This document shows positions 11,396 to 22,599 of a DNA stretch of 64,000 nt, in pieces. Source of the DNA: Phascolarctos cinereus (lineage: Eukaryota > Chordata > Mammalia > Diprotodontia > Phascolarctidae); contig NW_018344185.1 in the NCBI RefSeq assembly GCF_002099425.1, forward strand, positions 4,288,001-4,352,000, read 5' to 3'. The notes under the pieces were generated by a model that was not told the origin of the DNA, did no database searches, and saw nothing but the letters and a program-made list of their open reading frames with translations. The first letter of the stretch is position 1. Each line of letters opens with the position of its first letter. Made by a program: the position numbers and the translations under genes.

Positions 11396-11596
11396 AGATA
11401 TTTGGAAGTTCCCACATATTCAGGAGACATGATCAAAACTCTTCAAATCTATGAAGATACAATTGAAGTTATAAATAATGGCTTCATCCTTTAATCACAT
11501 CAAGTTGACTGGTCTCTGCTAGTGGCCTTCTTTACATGCATTTAGTAGTATGTTCCCAAGTAGATTGAAAGTCCATTAAAGATAGGGATTTTCTTA

Positions 11597-12105
11597 TATA
11601 CCATGGCATTGTAGATAGAGCACTAAACTTGGAGTTAAGAAGACCTGAATTCTAACTCCATCTCTGACATCACTAATTAGCTGAAGGAGTATATATCATC
11701 TCTGAGTCTTAAGTTTCACACCAGTAAAATTGAGGGGGCGGCTAGGTGACACAGTGGATAGAGTGCCAGACCTGCAGCCAAGAAGACTCATCTTCATAAG
11801 CTGAGATCTGGCTTCAGACACTTAATAGCTGTGTGACCTTGAGCAAGTCACTTCACCCTCTTGGCCTCAGTTTTCTCATCTGTAAAATGACTTGGAGAAG
11901 GAAATGGCAAACCCCTCCTGTATCTCTGCCACGAAAACCACAAATGGGGTCAAGAAGAGTTAGACAAGATTGAACAACAACAAAAATGAGGATAAGGTGT
12001 TCAGAATTTACCTTACGTGTTGTGAGATTCAAATGAACAAAATATATGAAATGTTGTGCATATTTTAAAGAGCTATTTTAAATGTAGGTTATTGTTCTTT
12101 ATTCA
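11597..12105 (+). repeat. older SINE split by a younger SINE
   Basis: The outer SINE occupies about 11597-11734 and 11986-12105. Its sequence around CAGTAAAAT/GAGGATAAGGT would be continuous without the insert. The inner SINE is listed separately. Confidence 0.75.
11735..11985 (+). repeat. full-length marsupial SINE nested in a SINE
   Basis: It begins GGGGCGGCTAGGTGACACAG, has the A/B-box region, GCTGTGTGACCTTGAGCAAG, GACTTGGAGAAGGAAATGGC, and ends TTGAACAACAACAAAA. AAAATTGAG to the left and AAAATGAG to the right look like a target-site duplication. Confidence 0.85.
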
Positions 12106-12339
12106 GAGTACAGGAGTAGAGATTTGTGATCTAGTCCCAGCTTGATGACTAGCTGTGTGACATTAGGAAAGTCACATCATCTCTCTGGCCCACAGTTGCA
12201 AACTTGGAGGAGGCAGGGTTAAGTAAAGTGAGGGGGATGGACTTAGGTAGTAAACAATGCTTAGACAATAAATAGCTGTTTGGAGACTTCAGTTCATATG
12301 CTAATGTTCTCAAATACCTTGGCTTCCCAGCATCCTTAA

Positions 12340-13762
12340 TTCCATCCTCAATTTCTCTTCCTTAATTGACTATCACACTCTCTGTGTGATACCTTCTGTT
12401 CTCTCCACCAGTCTACCACAGCATCCCTCCTCAACTCTCTCAATGAATCATATAGTCTTATACTTTACCGAAAGGTCATTACTGAGTGTGAATCTTCTCT
12501 TCTGCCCTGTTCTGTATCTCAAAAGCTGTAGCATTGAACACACATTTTTTCATCCTTCTCACCACTCTCTAATAAAAAAAAATAGTCCTACTTGAGCTCT
12601 TGACCTAATGCTCCTCCCTCCTCTCCTCCAACAGCTTACCCCTACAAACATTTCTTTTGTGATTTTTCATTCTCTCCCTATAAATTAGCTACTTTCCTCC
12701 TGCCTACAAAAAATGTCCAAGTCTCCTCCACCCTTAAAAACTAAGCAAAACGCAGACTTCCACTGACCTTACAATCCCCTCAAGTTGTCATCCCATGTCT
12801 CTCCTTCCTTTCACAGCCAAACACCTAGAGAAAAATTATCTACATCCTTTTCCTCTTGCCCCTTGCAATCAGTCAGGCATCCCACCATGCCATTCAACTG
12901 AAAGTGTTCTCTCCAAGTGTACCAATGATCTCTTAAATTCCAAATCTCATGTCTTTTTCTCTGTCTTCATCTTGGCCCTCTTTTTCTGGATACTGTCCTT
13001 CCTGGTTTTGTTTTTCTCCTGACATTTCTCTCTCTTGGTTCCTTTCCAGTTTGCCTGACTCCTTGTTCTCCTTTGCTGGATTCTTATCCACATCTCATCT
13101 CCTCATTATGGGTTTACTCCCAGGTTCTGTCCTGAACCCTCTTATTTTCTCTCCCTATTCTCTCACAGTAGATAAAGCACTGGACCTGCAGTCAGGGAGA
13201 CCTGAATTCAAATCCTGCCTCAGGCTCTTACTAGCTATGTGACCCTGGGCACATATTCAGCTTCTGTCTGCTTCAGTTTCCTCATCTATAAAATGGGTGT
13301 TAATAATATTACCTTGTGGTGAGAAGAATGAGAAATATTTGTAAAGCACTTTAAAAACCTTAAATCATTATATAAATGCAAGCTATTATTATTCTTATTA
13401 TTACTCTATCTTGTGATCTTCTCTGCTCCCACGGGGCAATTATTATCTCTATGCAGCTGACACTCAGGTTTCTATATCTAGTCCAACTATTTCTTCTGAG
13501 CCTGCAGTCTGTCCTGATTTTCTCAGTCTAGTTGCCACCAAATCCTGAGATCACTTTCTGGTTTGTTTGGTTTTTTTGAGGTGGGGTTTGTACATACCCT
13601 ATATTTACTTATCTGTGAACATGTTGTATCCCTCCAATAGCCTTAAGAGCAAAAACTATCTCATTTTTCAATTTATAATTCTTATGCCTTGCACAGTACC
13701 TAACTTATTATAAGTGTTTAATAGACATTTGTCAGTTAATTGATTTAATGATCACCAACTTC
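12340..13762 (+). repeat. L2 LINE with reverse transcriptase relic, split by a SINE
   Basis: The frame at 12949-13160 reads PGSVLNPLIFSPYSL, the L2/CR1 reverse transcriptase block that precedes the YADD site. After the SINE at 13162-13405 the sequence resumes with CTATGCAGCTGACACTCAGG, where the catalytic YADD now reads YAAD. The 3' end is decayed L2 (GTGTTTAATAGACATTTGTC). Confidence 0.8.
13162..13405 (+). repeat. SINE inserted in L2
   Basis: It reads AGTAGATAAAGCACTGGACC, CCTGAATTCAAATCCTGCCT and CTCATCTATAAAATGGGTGT, then a CORE-type tail with GTAAAGCACTTTAAAAACCT and TATAAATGCAAGCTATTATT. Confidence 0.8.
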
Positions 13763-13764
13763 TC

Positions 13765-14258
13765 TGGATGTACCAAAGTCATACTAAATTCTGCATATCC
13801 AAAACAGAACAAACAAATCTTTCTCCCTGAACCCTCCCATCTTCCTCACTTTTCTCTCTATTGAGGCTGCTGCCTCTGAGAACCCCGGCTTCCTTATAGT
13901 TCAGTTCAACTGTCTCTTCCTACACAAGACTTTTTCTGATTTCCCAAGTTGCCATGATCTCCCCACCACCCGAGCATACACACATTATTTTTAATCAATC
14001 AACAAGCATGTATTAAGTGCTTCCTATATGCCCAGCACCATGCTAAGCACTCAGGATACAAAGATGAAAGTGAAACAGTCCCGGATCTCAAGGAACTTAA
14101 ATTGTATATATTTTATATTTACTTCTCTGTGTATTTTCTGTTTCTTCCCTCCCCCCAATAGCATGTGAACACCTTGAGGACAGAGGTTATTTTATTTTTG
14201 TCTTTATATTTCCAGAATCTAGCATAGTACCTCACAAATGCTGGTTGAATAAATAAAT
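13765..14258 (+). repeat. L2 3' end containing an opposite L2 tail
   Basis: Plus-strand L2 3' sequence (TTCCTACACAAGACTTTTTC, then AGCATGTGAACACCTTGAGG and GCTGGTTGAATAAATAAATA) is interrupted at about 13993-14107. The interruption is a minus-oriented L2 tail starting AATCAATCAACAAGCATGTA and containing CCATGCTAAGCACTCAGGAT. Confidence 0.65.
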
Positions 14259-14344
14259 AAATGGATCAGAAATAGGAAAAAAAAAGGACAGATGTCATCA
14301 TTGTCCTCTATTTAAGTCTAACTTATGTTTTCTTGTTTTCCTAG

Positions 14345-14443
14345 GAAGCAAAGGGGAAATGGGCCAGAAAGGAGATAGAGGTGTGATGGGACATCCAGGG
14401 TCACCTGGTCTACAGGGTGCCACTGGGGAGCCAGGCAAAGCTG
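14345..14443 (+). CDS. MARCO: MARCO collagen exon e (11 triplets)
   Basis: A 99-nt exon with a TTTTCCTAG acceptor and GTAAGA donor, phase 1. It encodes eleven triplets beginning GSKGEMGQKGDRGVMG and ending GLQGATGEPGKA. It follows the 11.7-kb intron and is separated from the next exon by only 91 nt. Confidence 0.92.
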
Positions 14444-14534
14444 GTAAGATGTCATATGATCAGATGCCCCGTTTTCCATTAAGGTGACTCTGTGGGAAAG
14501 GTTGCCTGAAAAACTTTTTTTTTTTTAATTTCAG

Positions 14535-14570
14535 GAATGAATGGGTCCCCTGGGCCAAAAGGAGAGCCAG
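14535..14570 (+). CDS. MARCO: MARCO collagen exon f (4 triplets)
   Basis: A 36-nt exon, the shortest in the window, between a long T-tract plus AATTTCAG acceptor and a consensus GTAAGAG donor, phase 1. It encodes GMNGSPGPKGEP. Its small size means it is easily missed by gene predictors. Confidence 0.88.
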
Positions 14571-14727
14571 GTAAGAGTTGAGAGGAAGAACGATAGCTGC
14601 ATTAGCTTTAGTCTTTCCACATTACTAACATCTGGTATTTATCAAGTCCTCAAAGCATCTTGATTGCTGAACAGAACCCCAGCTCAGGGTCAGTCTGAGA
14701 AACCCTCTGTATTTCGGCACTCCTCTG

Positions 14728-14887
14728 TTTGTGTGTATGTGTATATGTATGTGTGTGTGTGTGTGTGTGTGTGATTGTGTGTGTGTGTGATCATGTCTGC
14801 TTGTGTGTGTGATTGTGTGTATGTGTGTGTGTGATTGTGCATGTGTGTGTGTGTGTATGTGTGATTGTGTGTGTGTGTACGTGTGTT
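14728..14887 (+). repeat. compound GT-rich microsatellite
   Basis: Runs of GTGTGT are interrupted by GATT, GTAT and a single TGATCATGTCTGCTTG spacer. The open frames across it are repeat artefacts. Confidence 0.93.
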
Positions 14888-15334
14888 TTCCATATACAAT
14901 TAACCCAGAGAATCTACAGGAATCTGGGTTTCTAAAAAGTCCAGTTCCTCTAAAGCAGCAGAGAAGCAAACAAGGGGCAGGACTGATTAAAATTCTCTAT
15001 TACACTTTCCCCTTTCTTCTGCAATGGAAAGACAGTGCTATCAAAATCCAAAGCATGGTCTCTAATAACCACAAAAGTCTCAACAGCCTTGATCTGCCAG
15101 TAGATTAAAAAAAAATGAATAAACAAATCCCCATGGATGTCTTTATTAGTGGGCAGTTGAGTCACAGCTGAAGCTTTCTGAAGTGAGATGTTTAAAGGTG
15201 TGTTCTGGAATGTTTAGGGGTGAGGGAGGGCAAATCCTTGATCTTTGAGGACGAGAGCACAGAGGCTGTCTCTTAAATTTACACAACAACGTCACTAAAA
15301 TGACCACTAACTTGAAGATTTTATTTACTTTCAG

Positions 15335-15433
15335 GTCAGCCTGGAGCTAAGGGTGTCCCTGGAGTACCAGGTTTGCCAGGAGTTTCTGGTGCCAAGGGAG
15401 AACCTGGCAACTATGGCCCCACTGGACCACCAG
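15335..15433 (+). CDS. MARCO: MARCO collagen exon g (11 triplets)
   Basis: A 99-nt exon with a TTACTTTCAG acceptor and GTAATT donor, phase 1. It encodes eleven triplets beginning [16 protein letters not shown] and ending [12 protein letters not shown]. Triplet periodicity is perfect. Confidence 0.92.
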
Positions 15434-15464
15434 GTAATTCAGTTCAACTCCATGAGCACCTGGT

Positions 15465-15550
15465 GAGGACTTTCATTGTGCCAGGAGCTGAGCCTGGCGC
15501 TGAGGATACAAAGTCAAAAACCAGACAGTCCCTGTCTTCAACAAGCATAC
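15465..15550 (-). repeat. L2 3' tail fragment
   Basis: Antisense L2 terminus (TTGTGCCAGGAGCTGAGCCT, GAGGATACAAAGTCAAAAAC) inside the 209-nt intron between collagen exons g and h. Confidence 0.55.
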
Positions 15551-15642
15551 CTAGTGCTGCTCCATCTCTTGATTTTTATGGGGACTCCCGAAGACTGTCT
15601 GTACGCACTCCTAACCATCTCTGTGTTTCATTTGATCTCTAG

Positions 15643-15705
15643 GACCTCCAGGTTTGTCTGGCATTAAGGGAGCACCAGGTGCAAAAGGAGACAAAGGAGA
15701 TTCAG
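15643..15705 (+). CDS. MARCO: MARCO collagen exon h (7 triplets)
   Basis: A 63-nt exon with a GATCTCTAG acceptor and GTAATG donor, phase 1. It encodes GPPGLSGIKGAPGAKG followed by DKGDS, seven triplets. The second very large intron (15.4 kb) follows. Confidence 0.9.
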
Positions 15706-16744
15706 GTAATGAACAAGAACATAGGAGGTCAGATCCCTGGGCGGAACATTCAGGGACTTAGGCCACTGCAACAATTTCTCTCCACTTGCCAGAGCCAGGC
15801 AAAACTATCTCTGTCTCTATTCCTTTCCTGCCTATCCCTTCCGCCCCTTTCCTCACCCCTCACCCAGGCTTTTGGACACACGAGGCTAAGGTATATTCCC
15901 CAACTCCAGAGGGTCTTCCTTGTCTGACCTAACAATAGTAGATAACAATTTGACACTTTTATGAATGTAAAACACTTTACTCTATTGTCTGTCTCTAGTT
16001 CCACAACAAAAATGTGTGCCTGGGTCATGGAAGGAATAATAATTTGCCTTCCACACTTCCACTGCATCTGTGGCCATCAGCTCATCACTAAGTACAGTGG
16101 TAATTGACCCCTCCCTGTACATGCCATCATAATTAGCTCCCCAATAGCAGTAATGATTCAGGTCAGGCCTTGGTGACTACTGATCCTTGGGCAGGCCCTC
16201 AGCTTTGCAGTTTCGGAAACTCAGTCAGTCCACCTGCAATAAAGGGGCAGGAGGGGTGGTATTGATTCATGCCAAACCAAACTCCCAGAAAGTGTCATAA
16301 TACTGTCAAGTTCCTAGCTAACTCTGAAAACTGTAACTGGCAGAAAGACGAAAACTAGAGCCTTTGGCCCAGTCAGCTTGCCTATCTGTTTCAATAAGGA
16401 AAACTATTTGAGAAACCAGATTTACTTCAGAAGGTGACTTGGTGAGTACAGGAAAAGCAGAGAGGCAGAGAGCCTTTTTGTTTGTTTTTTAAAACTTCTA
16501 AAAGTTTAATTTACCTTTTTCAGTTAACCAAAATCTTTTTTTCACCCTTTCAACCCCTCCTCACGTCTCCAATAGAAGAAAAAAAAAAAAAGAAAAACAA
16601 AACCTTTGTAACAAATTGCATAGTCAAGCAAAACAAATTCCCACATTGGCCATGTCCAAAAGAATATGTCTCATTCTGCATCCTGAGTTGTACCATCACC
16701 TCTCTTCCAGAAGATTGTCACAGGCAAAGGGGCGAGGGGGGTAG

Positions 16745-17005
16745 AGATAAGCATCTATATAGCACCTACTGTGTGCCAGGCATTATGCTAAGCACTTTAC
16801 CGATATCTCATTTGATCCTCACAACAACCCCTAGATTTAGGTCCATTATTATCCCTATTTTACAGTTGAGGAAACTGAGGAAAACAGAAGTTAAGTGACT
16901 TGCCCAGGGTTACACAGCTAAAAAGTGTCTAAGCCTGGATTTAAACTCAGATCTTCCTGATTCTAGGTTCAACACTCTATCCATTGTACCACCAAGCTAG
17001 CTCTG
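16745..17005 (-). repeat. full-length CORE-SINE, minus strand
   Basis: It reads ACCTACTGTGTGCCAGGCAT, ATTTGATCCTCACAACAACC, GTTGAGGAAACTGAGGAAAA and GACTTGCCCAGGGTTACACA, and ends with the reverse complement of the tRNA-like head (AACACTCTATCCATTGTACC). Confidence 0.8.
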
Positions 17006-17474
17006 ATTAGATGTACTGAGTCTTCAAAGGGATACTGAGGGTAGGTTGGTGAAGCCCCTCCTCCCCAGCATGAAGGGTTCCACCAAGTGGACAGTAATGC
17101 TCAGAACTTTCTCTCTCCACACATTTGAATATTTCCTACCTCCCTTCTTTAAAAACTCCCAGCCGCCTTACCTGTTTTCTCCCTCTTCTCAACTGATTTT
17201 TGTAATGTTGCAGTCTCCAAATTAACTGTGCAATTTTCTGTGAGTGTGTTTTAAGGGGCCTGCTTCCTGAACCTACTTAGGGAGGCACCTTGATGATACT
17301 GGCAAACTTCTTGGGGAAGTGGGGTTTGGGGGAGGGGCATCTCTCGTAGCCACGTAATACCACTCTTGCATGGAAAAGCCCTTTAGCTTCCAGACTATGT
17401 GACCCTTTAAGGACCAGCCATATCGAATCTTCCTTATCTTCTGGTAATCTTTTCTTATTCAAGATTACAAATGA

Positions 17475-18670
17475 ATGAATTTATGAAAAGCATTTATTAA
17501 GAGCTTACTACATTCCAAACACTGTGCTACCTGCTTGGAATACAAGTACAAAAACTGAAATGATCCCTGCTCAAGATAAGCCTAAATTCTAATGGGGGAC
17601 ACAATAAATACATGCAAAAGTATGTATGGCAAAAATAAAAAGTCAATACAGATACGTAGCAGTTAAGTAAAAGATACTATGAGAAGGAGAACACTAGCAG
17701 TTAGTGGATTAGGAAAGGCTTCATGCAGAACATGGTGTCTGAGCTGTATTTTAGGAAAGAGATGGTCCCAATGAGTTGGGGGTAAAGAGAGAGTGCATTC
17801 CAGCCATGGGAGATGGCCAATGCAAAGGCATAGATGGAGACAGGAGATAGAGTGTTGTGAATAAAGACAGAGAAGAGCAGTTTGGCTGGATCTCTAAAGG
17901 AAGGAGGTAGTGTAATATCTGAAGAGAGCATAAAAATTGTTGGGGCCAGATTGTGAAGGGCTTTAAAAACTAAATAGAAGAGTTTATATTTTATCTTAGA
18001 GGCAATGAGAAGGCACTGATGTTAGTTGGGTTAGGGGAGCCATATGGTCAGAATTGAATTTAAGGAAAATTTCTTTGACAGCAATGTATAGCATGGACTG
18101 GAGTGGTGGGAGACCTGAGGCAAAGAGACCAATTAGGAAGCATTTGCAATGTTCTAGGTTAGAGGACCTAGTAGCTTTCCCTGAACTAAGGGCCTGAGCT
18201 AAGGTGGTGGCTATGAGATTGGAGACAAAGGGTCAGATGCAAGAGATGTTGTGAAGGCACAGACAGCAAGATCTGGCAACTGATTGGATATGTAAGGTAA
18301 GGGACAGTGAGGAGTCAAAAATAATACTAAAATTAGGAACCTGGGACACTGAAAGGATGGTGGTAGTGGTATCTGACAGAAATGGGGAAATTTAGAAGAG
18401 GAAAGGGTTGGGGGGAAATAATAAGTTTAATTTTAGATATGTTGAGTTTAAGATATTTCTGGGAGGCCCAGTTTGAAATATCCAAAATGCAATTGGTGAT
18501 ATAAGACAGAAGCTCTTGGGAGAGTCTGAGGATGGATATATAGATCTAGGAGACATCTGCATAGAAATTATAGTTAAACCCATGGGAGCTGATGAAGTTA
18601 TTGAGAGAGAGTATAGGAGAAATGTCATGAAAACCCAGAGAGGAGAAGTATTGAGGAGAGGGTAGGCAAA
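17475..18670 (-). repeat. long L2 LINE copy, minus strand
   Basis: The left end is the inverted L2 terminus (AAAGCATTTATTAAGAGCTT). Antisense L2 3' UTR and ORF2 tail follow in order: CAGCCATGGGAGATGGCCAA, CAGATTGTGAAGGGCTTTAA, then the region matching the reverse complement of the L2 RT tail. This is one of the longest L2 copies here. Confidence 0.75.
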
Positions 18671-18728
18671 AACTACAATAGACTCCTCCTCTAAAGGAAT
18701 TTACATTGTAATAAGAAGAGACAACATA

Positions 18729-19376
18729 CAGTCCTCAACATTCACACATTCAACTTTCACTACTTCAAGCATTCAGTGGTCTTATTAGTAACCTAATTTT
18801 CACTTTTGCATTGGCAGCTTTGCACATTTGGGGCTATGTGGAGTAGAGAAAAAAAAATGACAGACATGATGCATGAAAGTTTGTGGAGTAGCTGGGTGCT
18901 TCACTGGTCGTGCTCCCCATATCTTATAGATAAAGAGCTTTCCTTGCCAGCAGCAGAAACTAAAGTCCCAAGGTAAAGGGGTATAGTATAGTATAGTATT
19001 GTCTGAAATCAGGTGGGTTTTTTTGTTTTTGTTTTTGTTTTGGAAATGGTAGCACAAAGTATCACAGCATTCTAGGGAATTACTAGTGAGAAAAAAATGT
19101 TTTGCATCTTACCAATTTTATTTTGTGTACTGCATTTTATGGGTTATTTCATGGTTACTGTGCTAGGAAAAGAGCATATTATCAATGTTTTGTTATAAAG
19201 AATTGTATGCAAAAAAAGTGTATTTTCGGCAATCTCTAGTGAATGATTACAGTTTTTGGTGATTATAGGAACCAAATCCCCTACTTCCCATAGGTTCAAT
19301 GTATCAACACTCGCTTTTTTTTACTTTAGCACCTTTTTCTAGGAACATTACTCTTGCAAAAGTTGAGGACTGACTG
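18729..19376. mobile_element. Tc1/mariner-like DNA transposon relic
   Basis: The left end is CAGTCCTCAACATTCACAC. The right end, reverse complemented, is CAGTCAGTCCTCAACTTTTG. Both ends are flanked by TA (18727-18728 and 19377-19378), the target duplication of this superfamily. At 648 bp with no open frame it is a non-autonomous or internally deleted copy. The left end lacks four bases relative to the right. Confidence 0.65.
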
Positions 19377-20480
19377 TATATATGGTAGTGATTGCCAGGG
19401 AGGGGCATTTTGGTCCTGAAAGTTACCAGGATGGTGAGTGGGAACATAGTTTCCCTTGGGGAACAATGATGATTTGATCATGGTTCCAGGACAAGAAGGT
19501 GGGGAAAGAAGTAGAAAGGGGATCTTATGCAGCTGTAAGGGGTTAATGAAGTTAACTAGAGTATAGGAAGAGTAGGACATGAAGTGAGGCATAACTAGCA
19601 CCATTCTGAAAGAATGGGCCAGAAGAGAAAGTCATACATCAGGACAGAGGGGCACAGCTTAAAGTGTTTATAGGTTTTAGGACATGGTCTTTGGTGTGGG
19701 CTGCAAGTCTGTTGGCAACTCATAAGAAAATAACCGGAGGTTAGAGGAAGGAGCTGAATTCCCTTTGGGAAGGAAGTCCTTTCTTCCCTGACTGCATTTC
19801 CTTGCTTTCTTTTTCTACCCCCTCTTCACCTTCATTTCTATTTCCTACTCCCTGAAAACCCATCCTTCTCTTGTGCCAGCACCAGGGCTTTGCTTGATGA
19901 CACATCTTTCTGGGTTCTCACTCCTAATACCTCTCCACTTGAGGTTTCCAGTTCCCTCCCCAGCTTTTCCATCCAAAGAAAACACAGAGTTTGTTTGTTT
20001 GTTTTTTCCTTCTGTCTTGTTCTGTTCCCTGTAAACAATGAAGGATTCTTCTTGTCGGTGGTTTTAATTATTTTTACTGTTAAATGAAGGGGAAATATTT
20101 ATAAGTCTACAAAGATCTTCTCATTGAATACTGAGCCCATATACAAATGTCATAGGAACAAAATCTCCATCTTCCTTGATGCTCTGCTGACTGACAGAGA
20201 TGGTCCCTTTTCCCCAGCTCTTGCCCTGTCAGCAGGCCTAATCCTGTCTCATCTGCCTGCTAGATCAAACATTTCTAGCTGATAGATTTAGTTTGCCAAG
20301 GCTGCCAAATGTCTCAGTCCTTCCAAAACCTACTCCCTCAACTTTGAGTTCTGGTTTTGGGATCCCCAAGCTCCCCATAAGCATTCTCCTTTCTTACCCA
20401 CCCTTCCTCCCTGCTCTGGACAAGTCATTCTCCTGGTTTTCAGGATTGTATTATAGTCCTCTTCCCCACCCTTCACACTG

Positions 20481-20692
20481 GCCAAAGAGGCACCATGACC
20501 CAATGAACCAATCTGCAATCAGAGTATCTGGCTTCAAATGCCAGATCTGCCACTTACCATCTTTATGTCTTGGGAAAGTCATTTAATCAACCTCTCTGGG
20601 TCTCTCTGTTTACTCGTTTGTAAAATGTGGGGCTTGGACTAAGTCTCTTCTATGATCTAAATCTATGATCCTATGACCCACTGGCAGTCTAC
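20481..20692 (+). repeat. MIR-like SINE
   Basis: It contains GGCTTCAAATGCCAGATCTG, GGGAAAGTCATTTAATCAAC, CTCTCTGGGTCTCTCTGTTT and the CTATGATCCTATGA tail. Confidence 0.65.
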
Positions 20693-20817
20693 TGGTTCCT
20701 TTGAAAGAAAGAGCTTTCTTTACCTAACCTCTAAAGATTTCTCCCTTGCCTTTGAGCTTCGATTCTGAAGATGGTTGTCACCCATCTCATCGTCTCTTAG
20801 AGCTAGTCATCCTCTAA

Positions 20818-20915
20818 GCAATTTCTCTCTCTGTCTTTCTGTCTTTCTCTGTGTTTGTCTCTCTCTGTGTCTGACTGTCTGTCTCTGTCTCTGTATGTCT
20901 CTGTGTCTGTATATT
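20818..20915 (+). repeat. TCTG/TCTC-rich simple repeat
   Basis: An imperfect pyrimidine-guanine run of CTGT, CTCT and TGTC units with no open reading information. Confidence 0.85.
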
Positions 20916-21493
20916 TATTTATAAAATAGAATGTTTGGACTGGAAGATTGCTAAGGTTCCTTCCAGCTCCAAATTTAAGCTTGGATTATCCTTGCCCAAG
21001 CCAAGCATCCAGTACAGGGTCTCCTTCCAGACTGAACTTTTGTTTTTGCTCTCTCCTCCTACTCCTTGTTGGGCCTCACTTTGATCCCTCCTCATTGGCA
21101 GACTTGGGGTGACAGACTCACCCTGGAGCCAATGAACTCCTGTGCCTGACCCAACTTCTAATGACACCTACCTCTCTACTCCCTAATTATTAATTCATGA
21201 CTTGAGATCTACTGCCTCAGGGGACTGCTTAACAAGAATCCAAGGGTCACAATCAGAAAATTTTCTCAAATGTACAGTGAATATGAATAGATCATTTTCT
21301 GCCTTCTCCTACTCTACCAACGAGAGCAAGGTCTGTAGCCACTGTTTCTATGGTAATGACTATTCATCTTCTTATAATAAAAAGTTTTTCTTTCTCATGA
21401 TGCCAAGGAAAAAATAAGTATCTTATCAAATTTGGATTTCAAAAAGTTGGCCATAAAATTCAAATTTCATAATTCAAAGATATATAAATATAT

Positions 21494-21840
21494 AGAATAT
21501 ATTACATATATATATATATACATAGATACATAGATACACATATATATGTAGCATATGTATATGTATACAATTATCCCTTCCACATTGTGACTTTCCCCAC
21601 TGCAGTTTTGATATATCATGGGCCAACATAAGAAATTAAATGGGAATTTGGGGGGGTTGGTTTGCAAAAGACACAAACAACATAAAAGGCCAGCAGATGA
21701 CACCAAAAAAGTCTAGAAAGTCAGAAATGCATAGGATACATGTATAATATTGTATAATAGCAACATATTTTTTCTTTTAATACCATAATAACTCAGATTT
21801 CTTCTATGGTATGAAGAGAAAGCCAAAACATTTTACACAG

Positions 21841-21899
<59 letters not shown>

Positions 21900-21990
21900 A
21901 TGTATGCATGTATGTATGTATGTATGTACACACACACATATATATTTTACACAGTATATTATATATATACATATATACATACACACACAC
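21494..21990. repeat. cluster of AT and GT/AC microsatellites
   Basis: TATATA-rich sequence lies at about 21494-21560. A compound (TA)n(TG)n(TATG)n(AC)n tract lies at about 21841-21990. Two ACACAGTATATATA-like segments flank the second tract. Confidence 0.85.
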
Positions 21991-22082
21991 ACACATTATT
22001 CTTGCTCTCTGGGCTAGGAGACAACTGATACTCCCTATTTCCTTGGTGCTCAGTGAGGTCCAATACAGAATGATTCTGTGGA

Positions 22083-22170
22083 AAGCATGCTAGGCTTAGA
22101 GTCAAAGGTCTTAGGTTTGATTCTGGCTTTACCACTTACTATACAATCTTTGGCAAGTCATTTCTTTTGG
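22083..22170 (+). repeat. SINE fragment
   Basis: Short MIR/CORE-like piece (AGGCTTAGAGTCAAAGGTCT, TGGCAAGTCATTTC). Confidence 0.5.
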
Positions 22171-22599
22171 GCCATGATACCTCTTGCATATAAGGCCCAA
22201 ATCTTGGGATTATGATGGAACCAAGTCCTTTCCTACCTGGATGCTGACTACATTCCCTTTTGTTTACTGGTCAGATTTTCTGTCTCATCAGCAACCTTCT
22301 TCACAGTTGTGGAGGATAGCCATTTATCACTAGGAATCCTGTTGTTTCTATTCACTTTCTCTTTGGCTCTTGCACCCAAGCCCTCAGACCCAGCTGTCTT
22401 TTAAATGTGTCTTCTGGTCTCCTGGCTCTCACTTACAAGCTCTTTCATATCTATCTATCTACCTTTCTACCTATCATATTGTTATGTGTAATGACACATA
22501 TGTATACCTGCTATATATAATTATCTACATATATGCTCCGTGTGTGTATATGGAGTGTTACATATAATATATGTTGGAGATAGATAGATATGGAAGAAT

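Larger units (their letters stand above)
2646..14344 (+). other. MARCO: 11.7-kb repeat-filled intron of MARCO
   Basis: This is one of the two large introns. It holds L2 copies in both orientations, several SINEs (one nested), two foldback MITEs, and GATA and GT microsatellites, each listed separately. About 9260-10780 and 4600-5900 are mostly unique sequence in which I see nothing. No extra Gly-X-Y exon was recognised, though a very short one (36-45 nt) could be missed by eye. Confidence 0.6.

Noticed and set aside
12949-13242. 97-codon frame with GSVLNPLIFSPYSL as a host gene
   Set aside because: It is a remnant of the L2 reverse transcriptase, ends in an inserted SINE, and the catalytic site downstream is mutated.
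14625-15108. Open frames over the GT-rich tract near 14.8 kb, and similar ones at 21.8, 25.7 and 28.3 kb
   Set aside because: The translated products are HTHTHT, VCVCVC or YIYIYI runs, which are microsatellite artefacts.
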